A stretch of 64,000 nt of DNA from Luteitalea sp. GTDB taxonomy: Bacteria > Acidobacteriota > Vicinamibacteria > Vicinamibacterales > Vicinamibacteraceae. Below the pieces are notes generated by a model. It was not told where the DNA came from. It did not search any database and saw only the letters and a program-made list of their open reading frames with translations. Both the position numbers and the translations under genes were made by a program. This document shows positions 58,342-64,000 of this stretch, in pieces (within the stretch, counting starts at the first letter, position 1; the number at the start of each line of letters is the position of its first letter). The stretch lies in NCBI GenBank assembly GCA_009377495.1, contig WHTZ01000005.1, positions 1 to 64,000 on the forward strand. Direction: 5' to 3'.

Positions 58342-60567
58342 CTACGATCCGAGGCGGAACTCACTGGTGGCGATGTTGGCCATCGTGTCACTCGCCCGCA
58401 CGATCACACGTGTCGGGCCGGGTGTGTCGAAACGAATCGTGTAGCGCTCGGCCGGTCCATCCGCGATGCCGTCGGCCGGGAACGCCTCGCGCCACGTGAG
58501 CGCGTCGACACTGTACTCGACCCGCTGGATGGGTGAGTGGCCATCGCGCACGATGAGCGATAGCGTGCGTGCATCATCAGAGGCTTTGGGATCGCGCTCG
58601 ATCGTGGGGGGTGTATTGTCGATTTCGAACGGAACGCTTTCGCGCTCGCTGGTGAGCGCCGCACCTGGCGGGTTCGCGCCCTGGTCGGACACCACGAGAC
58701 GCGCGACATACGTACCGTCGGCTACAGACGACGTATCCCACGTGAAGAACGTATCAGTCTTGTGCCGTTCGATGGGCGTCCAGCTTCGCTCATCCGCTCG
58801 CCGAAAGTACAGCTCGTAGAGCAACGGGTCGTCGTCGTTGTCCCGTCCCTCCCAGGCAAACGTTTGCAGCCCCTTGTGGTACAACTTTCGGCCGAGGACG
58901 CTGGTGCCGCCATCCGTTTCGGCAATCGAGGCGGCCGCCGCACGTTGGCCGGCGGGCTCTCTTGGCAACCCTGCCAGCTCGGTGTCGTTCACCGCAAACG
59001 GTCGTTGGAAGACCACCCCGGGCGGATGGACGGTCAGCGAGGTGATCTCCGGTCGCTGGTTGCGCGGCAGATAGGTCGTCGTGACCGACGTGAGGACCGG
59101 GCTGGCCGAGGCGGAGCCTGTGAGGCGTGCGCGCCACTGGATATATCGAGCAGGCGGGCTCTCGATGGTCGAGCCAGTGGCGTTGGTGTACGGTGACGAC
59201 CATTCGCTCCACGTGGCATCAGCCGTGCTCGTATTGCCGGTTCGCGTGGCGAGCTCGACGCGCGTGCGCTCCGGAGTCTGGGCGCGCCACCGGATGGTGC
59301 CCCAGCGTGCGACCGTCTCTGCATCACGCACCTCGGACGTGAACGTGCCCTCGGTCGCGCGCGCCGTCGCCATCCGGAGGATCTTGCCTGGGTTCGCCGT
59401 CGCAAAGTAGACCGCGTCTCGCGTGCTGGCAATGCGCGTCACCTGCTCCGCGCTCGCGCGAGCGACCAGCGCCGTGCGAACCGGGTCGCCCGCGAGACGG
59501 TAGATCTTGCCTTCGTTGCCGGTCGCGACGAGCAGGGTACCGCTCGCTTCCTCATACAGGTCATAGGGGAGGTCGCTCTCGGATTCCCAGACGGTTGACC
59601 ACACATCGTCGGACCCAATGCGGTAGACGGCGCCCCGTGCCGCAGCGGGCGGCGCGGTAGGCTCGGGCTTTTCCTGCTCCGTGCGCTGGCCCACCGGCAC
59701 CTCGCCTACGCCCGTGACGACGATGTCGGTGGTGACCGCGGGGACTTGCTGTTCCGTGGCGCTCGTTTCGGCCTTCGGTTCGGGCTCAGATGTTGACGTC
59801 GACTTGCCGCTGGGATCCATCGCCGTGGCGTACACCACACCGTCGCGTCCGAGGCGTATCGCCTGAACCTGCTTGAACGGCGACTCGAGCAGCACAAACG
59901 CTTTGCGTGACGTGTCGATGCGATAGACACGACCCGGCGACGCAGTAGCTGCGAGCACGCGCCCCTGCTCGTCAACAGCCAGCGATGTCACGTGCGTCGT
60001 TTTCGTGTCGTAGAAAAGTGAGCCCTCGCCCTTTGGCGTGATGCGATAGATGCGCCCTTTGTCGCCGGTCGCGGCGTAGACCGTGCCGTCGGCAGCGACA
60101 GCTAGCGCCCAGATGTACTTGTCCGGCGGGTCATAGAAGGGTGCCTTGTCCTTCTCATCCTTGATGCGGTACACCTGGCCATCGGGTGACGTGCCCACAA
60201 AGAGCGTCCCGTCGCGCGCACTCGCGACCGCGTGCACCTGCAGCTCCTGACTGTCGAACAGCACCGCCTGCTTGCCGTCTTTTGTCACCTCCAACACATT
60301 ACCTTCATTGCCAGTGCCGGCCACCAGCGAGCCGTTACCTCCAACGTGCAGGTTCCAAATGAATGGGGCCTTCGTCTCCGCGAGCACCGTGCTGTCGGGG
60401 CCCAAGGTCACCCGACCGTCGCTATCGACGACGACGTTGTCGACATCGCCCTTGAGGAATCCGGATTGGTTGGCGACAGTCCAAAACTTGGGCTCTGACG
60501 CGGCCACGACGGTAGCCAAGAGCAGCGGGACGAGCAGCAGGAGCCGGTGATGCGCAGGACGTCTCAT
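58342..60567 (-). CDS. secreted beta-propeller protein with C-terminal Ig-like region
   Basis: A 741-residue exported protein. The signal is HRLLLLVPLLLATVVAASE. Repeated blades of the type GTLFVGTSPDGQVYRI, GTVYAATGDKGRIYRI and GTLLVATGNEGKIYRL form a seven-bladed-like propeller over residues about 40-420. Then two beta-sandwich regions follow: TWSEWSSPYTNATG, a fibronectin-like stretch, and VARLVVSDQGANPP near the C-terminus. The start is ATG 60567; the longer frame upstream is repeat sequence. It is probably co-transcribed with the S55 protein upstream. Confidence 0.82.
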   Translation of the reverse strand: MRRPAHHRLLLLVPLLLATVVAASEPKFWTVANQSGFLKGDVDNVVVDSDGRVTLGPDSTVLAETKAPFIWNLHVGGNGSLVAGTGNEGNVLEVTKDGKQAVLFDSQELQVHAVASARDGTLFVGTSPDGQVYRIKDEKDKAPFYDPPDKYIWALAVAADGTVYAATGDKGRIYRITPKGEGSLFYDTKTTHVTSLAVDEQGRVLAATASPGRVYRIDTSRKAFVLLESPFKQVQAIRLGRDGVVYATAMDPSGKSTSTSEPEPKAETSATEQQVPAVTTDIVVTGVGEVPVGQRTEQEKPEPTAPPAAARGAVYRIGSDDVWSTVWESESDLPYDLYEEASGTLLVATGNEGKIYRLAGDPVRTALVARASAEQVTRIASTRDAVYFATANPGKILRMATARATEGTFTSEVRDAETVARWGTIRWRAQTPERTRVELATRTGNTSTADATWSEWSSPYTNATGSTIESPPARYIQWRARLTGSASASPVLTSVTTTYLPRNQRPEITSLTVHPPGVVFQRPFAVNDTELAGLPREPAGQRAAAASIAETDGGTSVLGRKLYHKGLQTFAWEGRDNDDDPLLYELYFRRADERSWTPIERHKTDTFFTWDTSSVADGTYVARLVVSDQGANPPGAALTSERESVPFEIDNTPPTIERDPKASDDARTLSLIVRDGHSPIQRVEYSVDALTWREAFPADGIADGPAERYTIRFDTPGPTRVIVRASDTMANIATSEFRLGS

Positions 60568-60655
60568 AGATCTAGGGTTCTTGGGTCTTTGGTTCTGATG
60601 GGTTGGCTCGTCGTGGCGCTGCACCAAGCACCAAGAACCACGCTCCACGAACCAG
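60568..60655. repeat. GGTTCTTGG inverted microrepeat
   Basis: TAGGGTTCTTGGGTCTTTGG on the left and CACCAAGCACCAAGAACCA on the right share the words GGTTCTTGG/CCAAGAACC in inverted order. The element fills the 91-bp gap between the S55 protein and propeller genes and overlaps the expected ribosome-binding region of the latter. Confidence 0.7.
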
Positions 60656-60658
60656 TGC

Positions 60659-62539
60659 TTACGGTTCCTCGAGGGTGAGCGAGAGCTTTCGGTGGCCGCT
60701 CACGACGTCGTCGGTGGTGATCTCCCAGGCGCCGAGCGGGGCGTGCTGGAGCGACATGACGCGGCTGCTGTTGCGCTCGCCGTTGAGCACGGCCATGACC
60801 GAAGGAGGCAGCGCAGGCATCTGCCGCCCGTTGACCACGGCGCCAGGCGACGGGCTCAACAGGCGGACGTAGACACGGTGGTTGCGGCGTGCCTCGTTGA
60901 AGACGCGAATCATCTGATCGATGCTCTCGGCTTGCTGTGGCGACGGGGAGCTCCCATCGACACTAGCAAGCGCTTCTGCGTCTGCGACAACGAGCGACAA
61001 CGTGCCGCGGGCATACTCTGGAATCGGGATGGGCAAGGTCCGCGCGCCTTCCTCGCCGCGATACGAGCGCGTCAGGACGTGGAGTTGAATCGTCTCACCA
61101 GGTCGAGGCCGCGGATTGTCAACCCAGATGCGTTCGATGCGCGCGGTGCGTGGCTGCTCTGTCGAGGTGATCGTCAGCGTCACACGTTCAATCTCGACGG
61201 GTGCCACGTCATTGCGGAGGAGCGCATTGACTGGACCCGCCACGTACATCGCGGCGCCCGTTGACGACGCATCGCCCGTGAAGATGTCGTCCAGCTCGAT
61301 CTCGCCGTGGCCCGACACCTGCGCTTTTCCGCGCACCGTGAACGTGGCAGCGCCAAACTCACGCTCGTAGGATTGCAGCGTGTTCGATACGGCGGCAAAC
61401 GTCAGCAGCGGTGTGAGCAGCTGGTCGCTGACGAGCTGGAACCGGAATGTACGCGTCGGCACCTGCTCGCTCTCGAGCGTCAGCGCCATCGGCACCAGTT
61501 GCGGACCAGCACCCAGCGTACCCGCGATAGCCGTCGCGCGGTCCTGGCGGGCCGTGCCAATGATCTCGCCCATGCTGTCGATTTTCGACGACTCCAAGAG
61601 ACTGGGAAGGATCGCGTGCACGTAGGTGCGCGTCATCGGGATCTCGACCGGCCCGAGATTCAAGAACGGGTGGCCAAACGCGTAGATGCGCTCGCCGTCG
61701 ACGTATGTGACCGTGCCCGACGCGCCCAGGCTCAAGTCGCCCCGAATCAGGCTGAGGCCAATGGCATCACCAGGCTCGAGCGGAGCAGCAGGCTCGTCTG
61801 GCATGGTGGTATCCGCGGGCACGCCGGTCAGCGGCGTGAAGCCAGCGGAGGCGAACGCCGAGGTCAGGAACCGCTCGGCTTCACCGCTGAAGCCGCCCAG
61901 CGTCATGGGTGTGGCAATGGGGCGCAGCATCAGGCCGTAGCGCGAGGCTGCCTGAGCAGGCACGCCCAACGCGCGGAGATCACCGGAAGACTCGGCAAAC
62001 GGCCGGAGCCGATCGAACGTGTCACGCAGTGCGGCGGCTAGCGCCTCGCGGGTCGTGGGAAGATCGGCCAAGGCGCGGCGGGCGGCCGCCGGCCGCAACG
62101 CGCCACGTGCCGTGGCCTCGGTCATTTCCTCGATGGGCGTGATGCCTGCGATAGGCTCCTTCGCGAAGTTGCCCAGCGCGTAGGAGACGGCGCCGACGAG
62201 GCGACCGTTTATGAAGACGGGACTACCGCTCATCCCGGCAATGACCCCCGCTTCAGCGAGCGGGCCACCCTCCAACCTCGCGAGAATCAAGCGGCGCCGC
62301 GCGCCGGTCACATTCTCCAGGACGCCAAGAACATGAGCCCGGAACTCGGTGCGGGTCGTGCCTTGAAAGACGGAAATGGCCGTGCCCACCATCCCCGGAC
62401 GCACCTCGCTCACGGCCATGAGCGGCTTGTCCGGGCTCGCCGGCGCCGAGGCGCCGAGAGGCGCCCAAGCCAGCCAGGCACCCGCGAGTGCGGCGAGCGC
62501 CGGTCCGAATGCTCGAAAGACAGTCATTGAACGGAACAC
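60659..62539 (-). CDS. SpoIVB/S55-like secreted serine protease domain protein
   Basis: A 626-residue exported protein. The signal peptide (FRAFGPALAALAGAWLAWAP) is followed by the S55 catalytic-like domain: EVRPGMVGTAISVFQG, the serine nucleophile motif AGMSGSPVFINGRLVGAVSYALG, and ERIYAFGHPFLNLGP. The C-terminal half is beta-rich. In sporulators S55 proteases cleave regulatory proteins; in this phylum the family is periplasmic and of unknown substrate. It is divergent from the aroDE locus and followed by the propeller protein. Confidence 0.88.
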   Translation of the reverse strand: MFRSMTVFRAFGPALAALAGAWLAWAPLGASAPASPDKPLMAVSEVRPGMVGTAISVFQGTTRTEFRAHVLGVLENVTGARRRLILARLEGGPLAEAGVIAGMSGSPVFINGRLVGAVSYALGNFAKEPIAGITPIEEMTEATARGALRPAAARRALADLPTTREALAAALRDTFDRLRPFAESSGDLRALGVPAQAASRYGLMLRPIATPMTLGGFSGEAERFLTSAFASAGFTPLTGVPADTTMPDEPAAPLEPGDAIGLSLIRGDLSLGASGTVTYVDGERIYAFGHPFLNLGPVEIPMTRTYVHAILPSLLESSKIDSMGEIIGTARQDRATAIAGTLGAGPQLVPMALTLESEQVPTRTFRFQLVSDQLLTPLLTFAAVSNTLQSYEREFGAATFTVRGKAQVSGHGEIELDDIFTGDASSTGAAMYVAGPVNALLRNDVAPVEIERVTLTITSTEQPRTARIERIWVDNPRPRPGETIQLHVLTRSYRGEEGARTLPIPIPEYARGTLSLVVADAEALASVDGSSPSPQQAESIDQMIRVFNEARRNHRVYVRLLSPSPGAVVNGRQMPALPPSVMAVLNGERNSSRVMSLQHAPLGAWEITTDDVVSGHRKLSLTLEEP

Positions 62540-62640
62540 GCGCGAAACAGCGCTTCATGCCGTTATAGCATGGATCTGCGAATGGGTGACGCCCTGTCAC
62601 CTTGTCACCGTGTTAGCGACTATGGTAGGCTCTCAGCATC

Positions 62641-62748
62641 ATGCGCGACGGCGTCCGTGCCGGCTTGGTGTTTCGCTACCGTGCCACGAGCTTTAGCGGC
62701 TCGTTTTGGCGGTGGTACCGATTCCGGGCCGGAGGGGCGGACACCTAA
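62641..62748 (+). CDS. aromatic-rich leader peptide of the aroDE attenuator
   Basis: A 35-codon open frame from ATG 62641 to TAA 62746, too short for ordinary ORF calling. Residues 18-28 read FSGSFWRWYRF: six of eleven are Phe, Trp or Tyr. Two more aromatic codons (Phe11, Tyr13) precede them. TTT is used for Phe although this genome is GC-rich. It lies just before a terminator and the shikimate gene aroDE, as expected of a ribosome-mediated attenuation leader. The ribosome site is weak (GGTAGG 11-16 nt upstream), so the exact start is uncertain. Confidence 0.75.
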   Translation: MRDGVRAGLVFRYRATSFSGSFWRWYRFRAGGADT

Positions 62749-62784
62749 ATCGCGCGCAAAGACGCAAGACTTACGAGCGAGACG

Positions 62785-62817
62785 AGCCCCTTCAGCCACC
62801 GGTTGAAGGGGCTTTTT
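62785..62817 (+). terminator. attenuator terminator before aroDE
   Basis: AGCCCCTTCA (62785-62794) pairs perfectly with TGAAGGGGCT (62804-62813) across a 9-nt loop, followed by TTTTT. A competing antiterminator is possible: GGAGGGGC (62731-62738, inside the leader frame) can pair with GCCCCTTC (62786-62793). The 3' arm contains GAAGGGG, which is also the only Shine-Dalgarno-like sequence for the aroDE start 10 nt later. Confidence 0.88.
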
Positions 62818-62821
62818 CATT

Positions 62822-64000
62822 ATGTCCTCACCAACGCGCTTGTGCGGCACCGTGACCGGAGCGACCGTTCACGAGCTTCGCCGCGCCCGTGACCAGGTCA
62901 GTGCTCTCGTGGACCTGGTCGAGCTGCGTCTGGACGGGCTTGTGCAGCCGGATGTTGCCGCCGTCGTGGCGGACCGGCCACGGCCGGTGATCGTGACGTG
63001 TCGGCCCGCTTGGGAAGGCGGGCGATTTGACGGTCCCGAGGCCGTCCGCGAGCAGTGGCTGACGGACGCTCTCATCCACGGGGCCGAGTTCGTCGACGTG
63101 GAGTGGCGAGCGCCGTTTCGCGACCACCTGCTCCAGCGCGATGCCTCACGCGTGGTGGTATCGATCCACGATTTTGACGGGGTGCCGCACGACCTCGCGT
63201 CTTTGGTCGCAACCATGTCTGCCACCAAGGCGGCGGTGGTGAAGGTCGCCGTGACGGTGCAACGGCTGGCCGACCTGATCCCACTCCTCGCGCTCGGTGA
63301 GCAGTATCACGATCGAGGCATTGTGGTCATCGGCATGGGCGTCGCGGGTGTACCGAGCCGGATCCTTGCCGCCCGTTTCGGGTCGCGGTGGACCTACGGG
63401 GGTGACGCCGTGGCGCCCGGGCAGTTGCCGGTCACGCGCCTGCGCGACGAGTTTCGGTTTGCGCGCATTACCTCGACGTCGGATGTTTATGCTCTGGTCG
63501 GGCGGCCCACGGGTCACTCGGCCTCGCCCGCCATGCACAACGCGGCCTTTGCCGCGCTCGGCGTCGAGGCTGCGTACGTGCCTTGTGAGCCGGCCGACTT
63601 CGACGATTTCCTGGCATTCGCCGTGGCTGTCGGGCTCCGTGGTTGCAGCGTGACGAGGCCGTTCAAGCCATCCGCGCTGGCGGCTGCTGCGCACGCGGAC
63701 CCGTTGTCGCACCGTGTCGGGGCGGCAAACACGCTGCGCCGCGTAGGCCAGCACTGGGAGGCGTGTAACACCGACGTTGATGGCTTCCTCACGCCGCTCC
63801 GCGCACGCCGAGCATTGCAAGGGTTGGCCGCGTCGGTCGTTGGTGGTGGTGGTGCCGCGCGCGCGGTGGTGGCTGGTCTCGTAGCGGAAGGTGCTGACGT
63901 GGCGGTGCACGCGCGGCGCCGAGATCAGGCGGAGGCGTTGACCGCGCTCGGTGCGCGCGTGGGTGATTGGCCGCCGTGCTCGAGGAGCTGTGACGTGCTC
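62822..64000 (+). CDS. bifunctional 3-dehydroquinate dehydratase / shikimate dehydrogenase (partial)
   Basis: Open from ATG 62822 to the right edge (393 codons, no stop). The N-terminal type I dehydroquinase (about 1-215) has VDLVELRLDGL, the catalytic His in VVVSIHDFDG and the Schiff-base Lys in AAVVKVAVT. The C-terminal AroE domain (from about 220) has YALVGRPTGHSASPAMHNAAF, the catalytic-Lys segment GCSVTRPFKPSA, GAANTLRR, ACNTDVDGF and the NADP loop VVGGGGAARAVV. This fusion performs steps 3 and 4 of the shikimate pathway. Expression seems to be controlled by the leader and terminator just upstream. Confidence 0.95.
   Translation, partial: MSSPTRLCGTVTGATVHELRRARDQVSALVDLVELRLDGLVQPDVAAVVADRPRPVIVTCRPAWEGGRFDGPEAVREQWLTDALIHGAEFVDVEWRAPFRDHLLQRDASRVVVSIHDFDGVPHDLASLVATMSATKAAVVKVAVTVQRLADLIPLLALGEQYHDRGIVVIGMGVAGVPSRILAARFGSRWTYGGDAVAPGQLPVTRLRDEFRFARITSTSDVYALVGRPTGHSASPAMHNAAFAALGVEAAYVPCEPADFDDFLAFAVAVGLRGCSVTRPFKPSALAAAAHADPLSHRVGAANTLRRVGQHWEACNTDVDGFLTPLRARRALQGLAASVVGGGGAARAVVAGLVAEGADVAVHARRRDQAEALTALGARVGDWPPCSRSCDVL

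Overview
The window is GC-rich, gene-dense bacterial chromosome. It most resembles an Acidobacteriota genome, probably of the Vicinamibacteria type. The supporting signs are two long FtsX/MacB-type orphan permeases, one with its own PadR repressor gene; a TonB-dependent receptor with an N-terminal carboxypeptidase-regulatory domain plus the wreck of a second one; an S55/SpoIVB-like secreted protein; a large hybrid sigma54 activator; and many low-complexity palindromic repeats between genes. The taxonomy is inferred from gene content only.

Layout. 1-3.2 kb: end of a small antitoxin-like gene and an orphan ABC permease. 3.2-15.6 kb: exopolysaccharide or capsule locus. A leftward arm carries four GT4 and one GT2 glycosyltransferases, a polyisoprenyl-phosphate sugar-1-phosphate transferase and a UDP-glucuronate decarboxylase. 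A rightward arm carries UDP-glucose dehydrogenase, galE and an MsbA-like exporter. 15.6-22.3 kb: housekeeping cluster yicC-gmk-rpoZ-coaBC-udg-priA. 22.4-29.2 kb: site-2 protease, HU, der, a NatAB-type ABC pair, a MerR regulator, tRNA-Pro(GGG), a small lipoprotein and tRNA-Gly(CCC). 29.2-33.6 kb: second orphan permease with PadR, a decayed mobile-element region and a VapBC toxin-antitoxin pair. 33.7-38.7 kb: phosphohexomutase, sugar nucleotidyltransferase, a Tat-type FAD oxidoreductase flanked by inverted repeats, and pgsA. 38.7-50.4 kb: leftward run of translation, envelope and metabolic genes (aroC, def, fmt, rsmB, TonB receptor, TonB receptor pseudogene, PASTA protein, rpe, ybgC, epimerase, bamD). 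50.5-57.2 kb: hybrid sigma54 activator, TPR protein, and an ECF sigma/anti-sigma pair. 57.6-62.5 kb: three secreted proteins. 62.6-64 kb: an attenuated aroDE fusion running off the edge.

How the genes work together. The sugar genes make UDP-glucose/galactose, UDP-glucuronate/xylose and hexose-1-phosphate donors for the glycosyltransferase arm, while the phosphotransferase starts the repeat unit on undecaprenyl phosphate. The def-fmt-rsmB and gmk-rpoZ-coaBC-priA blocks are conserved housekeeping operons.

The most interesting signals are regulatory and structural. (1) An apparent aromatic-amino-acid attenuator precedes the shikimate gene aroDE: a 35-codon leader rich in Phe/Trp/Tyr, a possible antiterminator and a perfect 10-bp terminator whose 3' arm also holds the Shine-Dalgarno sequence. 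(2) A 25-nt tRNA-Ser 3' end, with GC-rich repeat DNA beside it, sits in frame inside the sigma54 activator, which also carries 24-bp tandem repeats and degenerate kinase and ATPase domains. (3) Several families of intergenic palindromes supply stop codons, terminators and even the immediate 5' leaders of genes. (4) A near-consensus sigmaE-type promoter lies in front of the ECF sigma gene. (5) galE appears to start at CTG.
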